Source of the DNA: Bradyrhizobium diversitatis
GTDB taxonomy: Bacteria; Pseudomonadota; Alphaproteobacteria; Rhizobiales; Xanthobacteraceae
Direction: 5' to 3'
DNA length: 64,000 nt
Assembly: GCF_016031635.1 (NCBI RefSeq)
Contig: NZ_JACEGD010000011.1
Span: 310,001 to 374,000, forward strand
The position numbers and the translations under genes are program-made. The notes beneath the pieces were generated by a model that searched no databases, had not been told where the DNA came from, and saw nothing but the letters and a program-made list of their open reading frames with translations. This document shows positions 19,928 to 28,399 of the stretch, piece by piece. The first letter of the stretch is position 1. Every line of letters begins with the position of its first letter.

Positions 19928-20112
19928 GAAGCCGCCCTCATGCGGTCTTTCGCAAGCGTCTCGCAGAACAGCGCGTAGCACTGATGGTCGCAGTAAGGCA
20001 GACGGGTCGCGATCTCGCGGAGATAGCTGCCGCTGATCGGCTCGCAGCACTGCATGCACCAGGTCTCCCGGAACGGGGTCCGGTCGTTCACCAGCACGAA
20101 CGCGAATCTCAT
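19924..20112 (-). CDS. Cys-pair (zinc-ribbon-like) small protein, second gene of a coupled operon
   Basis: A 62-residue protein with CMQC near residue 19, then SGSYLREIATRLPYCDHQCY, the same fold signature as the downstream paralogue. An AGGAGGTG Shine-Dalgarno lies six bases before the ATG at 20112. That ATG overlaps the stop of the secreted-protein gene, and its own stop overlaps the next start, both as ATGA. It may bind zinc through the four cysteines. No enzymatic motif is visible. Confidence 0.75.
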   Translation of the reverse strand: MRFAFVLVNDRTPFRETWCMQCCEPISGSYLREIATRLPYCDHQCYALFCETLAKDRMRAAS

Positions 20113-20501
20113 GTGGCACCTCCTAACGCGAAGCAGTAAACGCTATCCAGCGGCGACAGTGCGGGCGGCGGAGCGCAAAGATGGTTTCGGCCGTCCGGAT
20201 TATCCCTGTTTCGCTCCACCTTTTGCGGTGGAATCAGAATGTATCTCCCGTCCTCCCGGCGCCGCGCATAGATCTGGTCGTCGATGTATTTGATATCGGT
20301 CGGATAGCAGTCAGCACTGTTGCAACAGCTGACGCTCGGATTATCCGGCATGTGCCAGGTCGAATAGAATTTCTCGTGCAGCGCCTGGTCCTGGGGTGGG
20401 TGCCGGCGATGTACGGCATCGTGTCCCGCCTCCTGTGCCCGGACCGTCGCAGTGAAGCCGAGGAGAACCATCGAGCACAACAGCTTGCATGAACGGTTCA
20501 A
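20109..20501 (-). CDS. Secreted Cys-containing protein, first gene of a coupled operon
   Basis: A 130-residue exported protein: a hydrophobic N-terminus (MNRSCKLLCSMVLLGF, cleavage near VRAQ) and a mature domain with HEKFYSTWHMPDNPSVSCCNSADC, KVERNRDNPDGRNHLC and a C-terminal VYCFALGG. The paired cysteines suggest disulphides. The pattern is one I associate with a widespread but uncharacterised rhizobial family. The start is TTG at 20501, with GGGAG eight bases upstream; ATG at 20471 would shorten the signal peptide. It is the leading gene of a three-gene run joined by two ATGA overlaps. Confidence 0.75.
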   Translation of the reverse strand: MNRSCKLLCSMVLLGFTATVRAQEAGHDAVHRRHPPQDQALHEKFYSTWHMPDNPSVSCCNSADCYPTDIKYIDDQIYARRREDGRYILIPPQKVERNRDNPDGRNHLCAPPPALSPLDSVYCFALGGAT

Positions 20502-20554
20502 CGAACGTGCTCCCGGATCAGATCCTCGGACGATATCAGCTCTCTAATTCGGCC

Positions 20555-20764
20555 TCACGCGGCCTGAACCCGGAACAACCACCGGTGATCGCGCTCGCGG
20601 CGTGTGCGGAAGCGATCGACACATTTCTTGGAGCAGAGCGCGGTGCGCCAGGAATAGTAGCGGATCAGGCCAAACTTGCCGCCGCACACTGCACAGCCAT
20701 TGACTGAAGAGCAACATTCGGACTCGGATCGGCCACGCTCAGGAAGCACCGATGTCACGCACAT
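20555..20764 (-). CDS. Small FCS-like zinc-finger protein
   Basis: A 69-residue soluble protein with CAVCGGKFGLIRYYSW followed by ALCSKKCVDRF, i.e. CxxC-X(17)-CxxxC, similar to TRASH/MYM-type zinc ribbons; an extra Cys pair sits near the N-terminus. The ATG at 20764 has GGGAGGAAG nine bases upstream, which supports it over a longer frame. It lies 53 bp upstream of the coupled operon on the same strand and shares the CxxC...CxxxC design with it. Function unknown. Confidence 0.7.
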   Translation of the reverse strand: MCVTSVLPERGRSESECCSSVNGCAVCGGKFGLIRYYSWRTALCSKKCVDRFRTRRERDHRWLFRVQAA

Positions 20765-21168
20765 TGTCGTCTTCCTCCCTTGCTCGCGCTTTGCCAGTTC
20801 GTTTCGTGCGCTCACTGCAATACGCCCGATGGTCGTGAGGCTATTCCCCAGGGCACGAGACGCTCAATTGTACGGAGGTAAGTGACCGGTATGACTAGGA
20901 ATGGAGGAGCTATACCTAGGTTTGTCCGTACTCGCCCGGGGGCTCCCCGCCGGCTCATGTGCAACGAGACGGCGCACGATGCTCCGGCCGCACGGTCACC
21001 GTGAAAATCTTGCCGGCATGGCGTACGTGATGCTGCGCACTGGACAGGGCGGCAGCGGTCAAGTCACAGGCGAACGCATGACTGCCCATCCGAGCTTGGC
21101 GGGAATTGCTCGTCCCGCTGCAACGTGCTCTACTCGTATTTACGCAGAGAACGCCGGGAGCATCTGCG
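20765..21168. other. Divergent regulatory region with ACCTAGGT palindrome
   Basis: A 404-bp gap between the zinc-finger gene and the PAS kinase. It holds a perfect 8-bp palindrome, ACCTAGGT, at 20914-20921, followed by TTGTCCGTACTCG, which could be an operator. A 38-codon frame opens at the ATG at 20891 but has no good ribosome-binding site, so I do not call it. Confidence 0.45.
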
Positions 21169-23151
21169 ATGAAGCCTGGCCGAGCAGCGACATTCGGGAA
21201 GTCAGCCGCGCAATTCCTCGCCGGCTGCGTAAGGCAAACCGCAACCCCTAAGCCGCGCAGCGAGCCCGATGGTGACGACCTGCTCGAGGCGGTCAAGCAG
21301 TGGCAGCAAGTCTTCGAGCACACACCGGTCATGTACTTCATGGTCGATCCGGCCGGAACCGTGATCAACGTGAACACGTTCGGCGCCGCGCAACTGGGCT
21401 ACGCCGCCGCGGAACTGATCGGCCGATCGGTGCTGGACGTCTTCTTCGAGGAGGATCGCGACCTCGTCCGCGCGTGTGTCACGCTGTGCCTTGAGACCGT
21501 CGACCAGTCCCACACCTGGGAGATCCGGAAGATACGCAAGGACGGCTCGGTGCTATGGGTGCGCGAGAATGCCAAGACCATGCTGCGGGCGGATGGCGGA
21601 CCAATCGTCCTGATCGCCTGCGAGAACATCACCGAGCGCAAGGAAGCCGAGAATGCGCTGCGACAGAGCGAGGCCTATCTCGCCCAGGCGCAGCAATTGA
21701 GCCACACCGGCAGTTTCGGATGGAAGGCCGCAACCCGCGAGATCACCTGGTCCAAGGAGACCTACCGCATCTTCCAGTGCGACGAGGGAACCAAGCCGAA
21801 GATCCCGTTCATGCTCCAGCGGATCCATCCGGACGACCGGCTCGCGGTGCAACAGACAACGGCTCGGGCCGCGCGAGAGGGAAAGGATTACGACCACGAA
21901 TACCGGCTCGTGATGCCCGACGGCTCCATCAAGTACGTCCGGGCGGTCGCCCGCGCGATGCGGGATTCGAACGGGTGCGTGGAGTTCGTGGGATCGGTGA
22001 CCGACATCACGGCGACCAAAGAGGCAGAGCGCAGACTGCGCGCGAGCGAGCAGCGCTTCCGCGACTATGCCGAAACCGCCTCCGACTGGTTCTGGGAAAC
22101 AGGGCCAGACCATCGAGTCACCCAGATATCGGAACACTCCGATACCATGACCGCTCCCGCCGGCCTGATCGGACTCACGCGTTGGGATATCGCTCCTGAC
22201 GCCGATCTCGAACCGGAGAAATGGCAACAACACCGGGCAGCGCTCGACGCCCACGTCCCCTTCCGTGACCTGGTGTATCGCAGCAAGGATCGCAGCGGGC
22301 AGACGATCTACGTCCGGACCAGTGGCAAGCCGTTCTTCGACGCCGAAGGCGCTTTTCTGGGCTATCGTGGCGTCTGCACTGACGTAACCGCGGCCATCCG
22401 GGCCAATCAGGCCGAAGATGCTCTGCGCAAGGCCCAGGCCGAGCTCGCCCATGTGACACGTGTCACGACCCTGGGTGAGCTGACCGCTTCCATTGCCCAC
22501 GAAATCAATCAGCCGCTCGCCGCTGTGATCGCAAACGCCGACGCCTGCCTCGCCTGGCTGCAGCGCAGTCCGCCCGACCTCCAAGCGGCCGGCCGCTCCG
22601 TCGAGTGGATCATCGAGGATGGCACGCGTGCCAGCGACGTGATCCGTCGCGTTCGAGCGCTCGCCAAGCGCTCCGACATCGACATGGCTCCGCTCGACGC
22701 CAATGTCGTCGTACGGGAGTCGGTGGCGCTCGTTCAGCGTGAGATGGCCAGCCATGCCGTGTCGGTGCGAATGGAGCTGTCGTCGGCACTGCCGAAAATA
22801 TTCGGCGATCGAATCCAGTTGCAACAGGTCCTCATCAACCTGATCATGAACGGGATCGAGGCCATGGAAGACGTCCATGATCGCCCGCGCGAGCTGGCGA
22901 TCCGTTCGGCGGCGAGCGGCGATGGCGCGGTGCTGGTGAGCGTTTCCGACTGCGGAGTCGGCATCAGTGAACAGGCAATAGACCGCCTGTTCACGCCGTT
23001 CTTTACCACGAAGTCCACCGGCATGGGCATGGGGCTGTCGATCTGTCGATCCATCATCGAGGCGCACGGTGGACGGCTTTTCGCCGTCCCCAACCAGGAG
23101 CACGGCGCGACTTTTCAGATCACCTTGCCCTTCCATCGGGAGGAAACTTAG
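21169..23151 (+). CDS. Multi-PAS sensor histidine kinase (FixL/NodV type)
   Basis: A soluble sensor kinase of 660 residues with three PAS domains in tandem (first around [18 protein letters not shown]; second [18 protein letters not shown] with its PAC end; third [20 protein letters not shown]), then HisKA with phospho-acceptor His444 in [14 protein letters not shown] and HATPase_c ending in [18 protein letters not shown]. The HEINQPL form of the H-box is typical of FixL-like kinases. There is no transmembrane segment. I chose the ATG at 21169 because GGGAG precedes it; the frame is open to 21106. Its stop overlaps the start of the cognate regulator by one base. Confidence 0.92.
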   Translation: MKPGRAATFGKSAAQFLAGCVRQTATPKPRSEPDGDDLLEAVKQWQQVFEHTPVMYFMVDPAGTVINVNTFGAAQLGYAAAELIGRSVLDVFFEEDRDLVRACVTLCLETVDQSHTWEIRKIRKDGSVLWVRENAKTMLRADGGPIVLIACENITERKEAENALRQSEAYLAQAQQLSHTGSFGWKAATREITWSKETYRIFQCDEGTKPKIPFMLQRIHPDDRLAVQQTTARAAREGKDYDHEYRLVMPDGSIKYVRAVARAMRDSNGCVEFVGSVTDITATKEAERRLRASEQRFRDYAETASDWFWETGPDHRVTQISEHSDTMTAPAGLIGLTRWDIAPDADLEPEKWQQHRAALDAHVPFRDLVYRSKDRSGQTIYVRTSGKPFFDAEGAFLGYRGVCTDVTAAIRANQAEDALRKAQAELAHVTRVTTLGELTASIAHEINQPLAAVIANADACLAWLQRSPPDLQAAGRSVEWIIEDGTRASDVIRRVRALAKRSDIDMAPLDANVVVRESVALVQREMASHAVSVRMELSSALPKIFGDRIQLQQVLINLIMNGIEAMEDVHDRPRELAIRSAASGDGAVLVSVSDCGVGISEQAIDRLFTPFFTTKSTGMGMGLSICRSIIEAHGGRLFAVPNQEHGATFQITLPFHREET

Positions 23152-23825
23152 TGACCCAGCGCGGGGAACCTCCGTCGCCGCAGGAGGACGACGGCGATCA
23201 GCCAATCGTCTTTATCGTCGACGACGACGCGTCCATGCGCCGTGCGCTCACCAATTTATTCGAGTCGGTTGGCCTCAAGGTCGAAGCATTCGGCTCGGCA
23301 CCACAACTCCTCCACGCCAAGCCGCCGGAAGTCCCCAGTTGCCTCGTGCTCGACATCCGCCTTCCCGGAGCCAGCGGCCTTGATCTTCAATCCGATCTTG
23401 CCAAGGCGAATATCCACACGCCTATCATCTTCATCACCGGTCACGGTGATATTCCCATGACGGTTCGGGCCATGAAGAGCGGCGCGATCGACTTCTTGAC
23501 CAAGCCGGTCCGCGACCAGGACATCCTGGATGCAGTCCAGGCCGCGATCGAAAGAGACCGCAAGCGCCGCGACCTCAACAGGACGGTCTCGACCGTGAGA
23601 TCCCGCTTCGAGTCACTGTCCTCGCGGGAGCGAGATGTATTGTCACTGGTGACGGCCGGCCTGATGAACAAGCAGGTGGCCGCCCAGCTCGGATTGGCGG
23701 AAATCACCGTCAAAATCTATCGCGGCCAGATCATGCGGAAAATGGGCGCGAAGTCGCTGGCCGATCTGGTGAGAATGAGCGAGGCGCTCGGGATAGGGTC
23801 CAACAAGCCCGACGCACAAACCTAA
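23151..23825 (+). CDS. FixJ/NodW-type response regulator
   Basis: DNA-binding partner of the preceding kinase. The 224-residue protein has a receiver domain with the acidic cluster DDDAS, phospho-acceptor Asp68 in VLDIRLPG, and Lys in LTKPV, followed by a LuxR-type helix-turn-helix (SSREREVL-like SSRERDVLSLVTAGLMNKQVA). The start is GTG at 23151, overlapping the kinase stop, with GGGAGGAAAC just upstream. Sequence style matches the FixJ/NodW/NwsB group common in Bradyrhizobium; the target genes are not evident. Confidence 0.92.
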   Translation: MTQRGEPPSPQEDDGDQPIVFIVDDDASMRRALTNLFESVGLKVEAFGSAPQLLHAKPPEVPSCLVLDIRLPGASGLDLQSDLAKANIHTPIIFITGHGDIPMTVRAMKSGAIDFLTKPVRDQDILDAVQAAIERDRKRRDLNRTVSTVRSRFESLSSRERDVLSLVTAGLMNKQVAAQLGLAEITVKIYRGQIMRKMGAKSLADLVRMSEALGIGSNKPDAQT

Positions 23826-23920
23826 GTATGAGTTTCCAATCGCAACTGGCAGGTCCACCTTACCGGTTTATGTATGGCCGTGGCGACGGCGAACGTGATG
23901 CCGGGTGAGGAGCGGACGTC

Positions 23921-24307
23921 TTGTCAGCGGCTTCGGTCATTTCAGTGCTTGACGACGACCCTTACGTGCGGGCCGCTATTAACAATCTCCTGGAATCACG
24001 CGGATACGTCGTCCACACATTCGCGTCAGCCGATGAGTTTTTGAGGTCGTCCGATTCGAATGGCACCTCGTGTGTGATCGCCGACGTGCAGATGCCGCTG
24101 ATGACCGGAATCGATCTGTTGACGCAGATGCGCGCGCATGGTTCGGCGACGCCGTTCATCTTCATCACAGCCTTTCCGGATGAGAGCGTGCGGGTGCGTG
24201 CCCTCAAAGCCGGGGCAATCTGTTTTCTCGGCAAGCCGTTCGCCGCCTCGGATCTGATGCAGTGCCTGGACCGTGCGCTGGCGGCAGGTCACGAAACCTT
24301 GCAGTGA
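23921..24307 (+). CDS. Stand-alone receiver protein
   Basis: A 128-residue single-domain response regulator: acidic pocket VLDDDPYV, phospho-acceptor Asp55 in VIADVQMPLMTG, Thr/Ala in FITAFPD and Lys in FLGKPF. It lacks any output domain. The start is TTG at 23921 with GAGGAGC eight bases before it. It follows the FixJ-like gene by 95 bp on the same strand and may act as a phosphate sink or connector, as FixL-FixJ associated receivers do (inference). Confidence 0.88.
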   Translation: MSAASVISVLDDDPYVRAAINNLLESRGYVVHTFASADEFLRSSDSNGTSCVIADVQMPLMTGIDLLTQMRAHGSATPFIFITAFPDESVRVRALKAGAICFLGKPFAASDLMQCLDRALAAGHETLQ

Positions 24308-24316
24308 GCGCCCGCT

Positions 24317-25288
24317 TCAATCCACCTTGATGTTCGCCGCCTTGATCATCGGCCACCATTTTGCGATCTCGGCCTTCTGGCGGGTGCCGAGCGCTTCGGG
24401 CGTGAGCTGATCCTTGGGCGTCATCTCCAGGCCCTGGCTTTCGAGCTGCTTCCTCACTCCGGGATCGTTCAGCGCTTCGACGGCGGCTGCATTGAGCTTG
24501 GTCACGATCTCCTTCGGCGTGCCCTTCGGAACCCACATGCCCGACCACAGCGTCATCTTGAAGCCTTTCAGGCCGGCCTCCTCTGCGGTCGGAATGTCGG
24601 GCGCCGAACGCAGGCGCTTGTCGTCGGTGATGGCATAGGCGCGGATGGTGCCGGCGCGGACCTGGTTGATGGAGTTGGAGGTCTGGTCGACGATGAGGTC
24701 GATCTGGCCGGCGATGAGGTCGTTCAGCGCGGGCGCGGTGCCGCGATACGGCACGTATTGCAGTTTGATGCCGGAGACGTTCTCGAGATAGACGCCCGCG
24801 ATATGGCTGCCGGAGCCCGCGCCGGCGGTGCCTGCGGTCGGCGGCGACGGCCGCGACTTCAGCCAGTCCAACAGCTCCTTCAGCGAGGTCGCAGGTACCG
24901 CGTTCTTGCTGACGACGATCATCGGATTGCTCGGCAACAGCACCACAGGCTCGAGGTCGGCGACGAGATCGTATTTGAGCTTGTAGACGGCACCGTTGGC
25001 GACGTGGGTGCCGAGGTGGCCGAACGAGATGGTGTAGCCGTCCGGCGGCGATTGCACGGCGCGAGCGACGCCGATCGAACCGCCCGCGCCGGTGACGTTC
25101 TCGATCACCACGGGCTGCCCCAACGTCACCCGCATCCGGTCAGCGAGGACTCGCGCCATCGCATCCGACGGTCCGCCGGCGGCGAAAGGCACGATGACGG
25201 TGATGGGACGTGAGGGATAGTCGTCGGCGCGCGCGGCGCCGGTCACAGCGAGAATAGCAATCAGCGCAGCCCAAGCGGCCTTCTTCAT
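24317..25288 (-). CDS. TTT-family (Bug) periplasmic substrate-binding protein
   Basis: Tripartite tricarboxylate transporter receptor of 323 residues with a Sec signal peptide (MKKAAWAALIAILAVTGAARA) and the family's N-terminal words PSRPITVIVPFAAGGPSD and GQPVVIENVTGAGG. It captures carboxylated ligands for TctA/TctB permeases. No tctA or tctB gene lies nearby, so it is an orphan binding protein, as is frequent in this family. Its stop is 9 bp from the convergent receiver gene. Confidence 0.9.
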   Translation of the reverse strand: MKKAAWAALIAILAVTGAARADDYPSRPITVIVPFAAGGPSDAMARVLADRMRVTLGQPVVIENVTGAGGSIGVARAVQSPPDGYTISFGHLGTHVANGAVYKLKYDLVADLEPVVLLPSNPMIVVSKNAVPATSLKELLDWLKSRPSPPTAGTAGAGSGSHIAGVYLENVSGIKLQYVPYRGTAPALNDLIAGQIDLIVDQTSNSINQVRAGTIRAYAITDDKRLRSAPDIPTAEEAGLKGFKMTLWSGMWVPKGTPKEIVTKLNAAAVEALNDPGVRKQLESQGLEMTPKDQLTPEALGTRQKAEIAKWWPMIKAANIKVD

Positions 25289-25371
25289 TGTCTTCTCCCC
25301 AGCGATGTCGTTGTTTTTTTGGCCTCTGCCCGCGTACGGGAAGAGGGATCGTTTGTAGCGCAGTGCCGCGC

Positions 25372-25468
25372 TAAAGCGCGATGCGATTAGGATGAAACGT
25401 CATCGCGCTTTAGATTGTTGTCTAGCATGATCTTTCGGAAAACCGCTGCGCACTTTCCCAGATCATGC
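25372..25468. repeat. RIME-like mosaic palindrome overlapping the thrC stop
   Basis: Two adjacent inverted repeats: TAAAGCGCGATG / CATCGCGCTTTA (25372-25383 with 25401-25412, perfect 12-bp arms) and GCATGATC / GATCATGC (25425-25432 with 25461-25468) enclosing TTTCGGAAAACCGCTGCGCAC. This composition is the widespread rhizobial intergenic mosaic element. The last six bases lie inside thrC and supply its stop codon (25463-25465). Confidence 0.85.
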
Positions 25469-26710
25469 TTGGAACTGCGCGTAGTCGATCGGCTTGTGAC
25501 GGTCGAGCGTGCGGGCGACCGGCGGCAGCGGGTACTTCAGGCCGGTCGCGCAGTTGAACAACATCACGCGATCGGTCTTGCTGACACGGCCGTCGGCGAG
25601 GCTCTGCTTGTAGGCGGCGTAGGTGGCGGCGCCCTCGGGGCACAACAGCAGCCCCTCCTCGCGTGCGACCTCGTTCAGCGCCGACGAGATCTTGTCGTCG
25701 TCGACGGCGATCGCGAAGCCCTTGCTTTCGCGCACCGCGCGCAGGATCAGGAAATCGCCGATCGCCTGCGGCACGCGGATGCCCGACGCAATGGTGTGGG
25801 CGTCCTCCCAGCGCGTGGCGTGCTCGGTCCCGGCTTCGTAGGCGCGCACCATCGGCGCGCAGCCCGACGCCTGCACCGCAACCATGCGCGGGCGCTTGCT
25901 TCCGATGAAGCCGATCTTCTCGAGCTCGTCGAACGCCTTCCACATGCCGATCAGGCCGGTGCCGCCGCCGGTCGGATAGAAGATCACGTCGGGCACGTCC
26001 CAGCCGAGCTGCTCGGCGAGCTCGAGGCCCATCGTCTTCTTGCCTTCGATGCGGTACGGCTCCTTCAAGGTCGAGGTATCGAACCAGCCGACTTTCGCTT
26101 TGCCCTCGCCGACGATCTTGCCGCAATCGTCGATATAGCCGTTGACGCGGTAGACGGTCGCGCCCTGCAGCTCGATCTCGCTGACATTCACCTCGGGCGT
26201 ATCGGCGGGGCAGAAGATCGTGGTCTTGATGCCGCAGGACGTCGCATAGGCCGCCAGCGCCGCGCCGGCGTTGCCGTTGGTCGGCATCGCCATATGCTTG
26301 ATGCCGAGCGCCTTGCCCATCGACACCGCCATCACGAGACCGCGCGCCTTGAACGAGCCGGTCGGTAGCCGCCCCTCGTCCTTGACGATGATCTCGCCGC
26401 CGCCGAGCTTTGCGCCGAGCTTCGGCAGCCGGATCAACGGTGTGGTGACCTCGCCGAGCGAGACGATGTCCTCGCATTTGCGCACCGGCAGCAGCTCGCG
26501 GTAGCGCCACATGTCGCCGGGGCGCTGGGCCAGCGCATCCTTTGTCAGCGCCTTCTTCACGCCGGCGAGGTCGTAGCGGACAAGAAGCGGCTTGCCGGCC
26601 TTGGAGAGGTTGTGGACCTGGTCGGCGGCGTAATGATCGCCCTCCATCGCGCATTCGAGATGCGTGACGAAGGTCGGGCGTTCGATGGTGAGATTGTCGT
26701 TGTCGTGCAT
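25463..26710 (-). CDS. thrC: Threonine synthase
   Basis: PLP enzyme converting O-phosphohomoserine to threonine. The 415-residue protein belongs to fold type II, with the PLP lysine Lys121 in LPTGSFKARG and the phosphate-binding loop as PTGGGTGLIGMW. The N-terminal HLECAMEGDHY and length fit the longer (plant/archaeal-like) threonine synthase class; a related PLP lyase acting on another beta/gamma substrate is possible. It is downstream of lpdA on the same strand but separated by a palindromic repeat. A mosaic repeat covers its 3' end. Confidence 0.88.
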   Translation of the reverse strand: MHDNDNLTIERPTFVTHLECAMEGDHYAADQVHNLSKAGKPLLVRYDLAGVKKALTKDALAQRPGDMWRYRELLPVRKCEDIVSLGEVTTPLIRLPKLGAKLGGGEIIVKDEGRLPTGSFKARGLVMAVSMGKALGIKHMAMPTNGNAGAALAAYATSCGIKTTIFCPADTPEVNVSEIELQGATVYRVNGYIDDCGKIVGEGKAKVGWFDTSTLKEPYRIEGKKTMGLELAEQLGWDVPDVIFYPTGGGTGLIGMWKAFDELEKIGFIGSKRPRMVAVQASGCAPMVRAYEAGTEHATRWEDAHTIASGIRVPQAIGDFLILRAVRESKGFAIAVDDDKISSALNEVAREEGLLLCPEGAATYAAYKQSLADGRVSKTDRVMLFNCATGLKYPLPPVARTLDRHKPIDYAQFQA

Positions 26711-26751
26711 GGGCTGATTTCCTTCTTATTCTGCAATCGGTTCTCTCTGCT

Positions 26752-26831
26752 CGTCATTGCGAGCGCAGCGAAGCAATCCAGAATCTTTCCGCAGAGGCAG
26801 CCTGGATTGCTTCGCTTCGCTCGCAATGACG
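26752..26831. repeat. Palindromic repeat (GTCATTGCGAG family)
   Basis: An 80-bp inverted repeat opening CGTCATTGCGAGCGCAGCG and closing CGCTTCGCTCGCAATGACG with inner arms GAAGCAATCCAG / CTGGATTGCTTC. It is the same family as 9891-10010. It lies between lpdA (stop at 26854) and thrC (start at 26710) and could fold in the shared transcript. Confidence 0.88.
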
Positions 26832-26853
26832 GCGGTGGGCGACGATGGACCCG

Positions 26854-28275
26854 TCAAATATTCAACACCCTTCCATACGCATCCAGCACGGCTTCCTTCA
26901 TCATCTCCGACAGCGTCGGATGCGGGAAGACCGTGTGCATGAGCTCTTCTTCCGTGGTCTCCAGGTTCATGGCGACGACGTAGCCCTGGATCAGCTCGGT
27001 GACCTCCGCGCCAACCATGTGGGCGCCGAGAAGCTGACCGGTCTTCTTGTCGAAGATCACCTTGACCAGGCCCTGGTCCTCGCCGAGCGCGATGGCCTTG
27101 CCGTTGCCGACGAAGGGGAAGCGGCCGACGCGGATCTCGCGGCCGCTCTCTTTCGCCTTGGCTTCGGTGAGGCCGACGGACGCGACCTGCGGATGGCAAT
27201 AGGTGCAGCCGGGGATCATGTTCTTGTCCATGGGGTGCGGGTTGAGGCCCTTGATGGCCTCGACGCAGATCACGCCTTCATGCTCGGCCTTGTGCGCGAG
27301 CATCGGAGGGCCGGCAACGTCGCCAATGGCATAGATGCCGGGGATGTTGGTCTTGCCATGGCCGTCGACGACGATGATGCCGCGGTCGGTCTTCACGCCG
27401 ACCTTTTCCAGGCCGAGATTTTCGATGTTGCCGACGACGCCGACCGCCGAGATCACGCGCTCGAACTCGGTGGTGACGGGCTTGCCCTTGCCGTCGTCGA
27501 TGGTGGCGACGACGCTGTCGGCCTTCTTCTCCAGCTTGGTGACCTTGGTCGAGGACATGATCTTGATGCCCTGCTTCTCGAAGCGCTTGCGGGCAAGGCC
27601 GGCGATCTCGGCGTCCTCAACGGGCAGGATCTGCGGCAGCACCTCGACCACGGTGACGTCGGAGCCCATGGTGTGGAAGAAAGAGGCGAACTCGATGCCG
27701 ATCGCCCCGGAGCCGACCACCAGCAGCGACTTTGGCATCCGCTCCGGCACCATCGCCTCGAAATAGGTCCACACCAGCTTCTTGTCGGGCTCGAGGCCGG
27801 GGAGCACGCGCGGCCGCGCACCGGTCGCGACGATGATGTGCTTGGCCTGGTAGGTGCCCTCGCCCAGCGCGCCCTTGGGGGCCTCGACATCGGACTTCTT
27901 CACGGTGACCTTGCCGGGCGCGTCGATCGAGGCCGCGCCCCAGATCACGCTGACCTTGTTCTTCTTCATCAGGAAGCCGACGCCGTCGTTGAGGCGCTTG
28001 GAGACGCCGCGCGAACGCTGCACCACGGCCTTCGGATCGAACGAGACCTTCTCGGCGGAGAGACCGTAATCCTTGGCATTCTGCATGTAGTGATAGATCT
28101 CGGCCGAACGCAGCAGCGCCTTGGTCGGGATGCAGCCCCAGTTCAGGCAGATGCCGCCGAGATAGGACTTCTCGACGATCGCGGTCTTGAAGCCGAGCTG
28201 GGCGGCGCGGATCGCAGTGACGTAGCCGCCGGGGCCGGAGCCGATGATGATGACGTCGAAGGATGTATCGGCCAT
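26854..28275 (-). CDS. lpdA: Dihydrolipoamide dehydrogenase (E3)
   Basis: Flavoprotein that reoxidises the lipoyl groups of E2 with NAD+. From the ATG at 28275 (MADTSFDVIIIGSGPGG) it has 473 residues: N-terminal FAD-binding Rossmann motif, the redox disulphide in GGICLNWGCIPTKALL, a second nucleotide-binding GSGAIGIEFASF motif, the FAD segment GIYAIGDVAG, and the C-terminal HPTLSEMMKEA dimer interface. It is the last PDH gene, following pdhC after a repeat-filled gap. Earlier in-frame starts would lack the usual N-terminus. Confidence 0.97.
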   Translation of the reverse strand: MADTSFDVIIIGSGPGGYVTAIRAAQLGFKTAIVEKSYLGGICLNWGCIPTKALLRSAEIYHYMQNAKDYGLSAEKVSFDPKAVVQRSRGVSKRLNDGVGFLMKKNKVSVIWGAASIDAPGKVTVKKSDVEAPKGALGEGTYQAKHIIVATGARPRVLPGLEPDKKLVWTYFEAMVPERMPKSLLVVGSGAIGIEFASFFHTMGSDVTVVEVLPQILPVEDAEIAGLARKRFEKQGIKIMSSTKVTKLEKKADSVVATIDDGKGKPVTTEFERVISAVGVVGNIENLGLEKVGVKTDRGIIVVDGHGKTNIPGIYAIGDVAGPPMLAHKAEHEGVICVEAIKGLNPHPMDKNMIPGCTYCHPQVASVGLTEAKAKESGREIRVGRFPFVGNGKAIALGEDQGLVKVIFDKKTGQLLGAHMVGAEVTELIQGYVVAMNLETTEEELMHTVFPHPTLSEMMKEAVLDAYGRVLNI

Positions 28276-28297
28276 TGCGGCTCCCCGAAGTTCGCAC

Positions 28298-28378
28298 GGT
28301 GGGCAAAGCGAAGCGTGCCCACCGCCTTCCAACCCAAAGAAACAAGGTGGGCACGGCGCGTTGCGCCTTTGCCCACCC
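28298..28378. repeat. Pair of GGTGGGCA palindromes between pdhC and lpdA
   Basis: Two consecutive hairpins, 28298-28323 (GGTGGGCAAAGC ... GCGTGCCCACC) and 28346-28378 (GGTGGGCACGGCGC ... GCGCCTTTGCCCACC), separated by 22 bases. They fill most of the gap between the pdhC stop and the lpdA start and could attenuate or stabilise the transcript. Related to 6811-6845. Confidence 0.8.
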
Positions 28379-28399
28379 TACGAATTCAACCCTCGCGGC

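Noticed and set aside
20891..21007. 38-codon frame after the ACCTAGGT palindrome region start
   Set aside because: Its ribosome-binding site is poorly spaced and the peptide has no recognisable feature.
21553..23205. 550-codon minus-strand frame opposite the PAS kinase
   Set aside because: It is a shadow frame over a kinase with intact PAS, HisKA and HATPase motifs.
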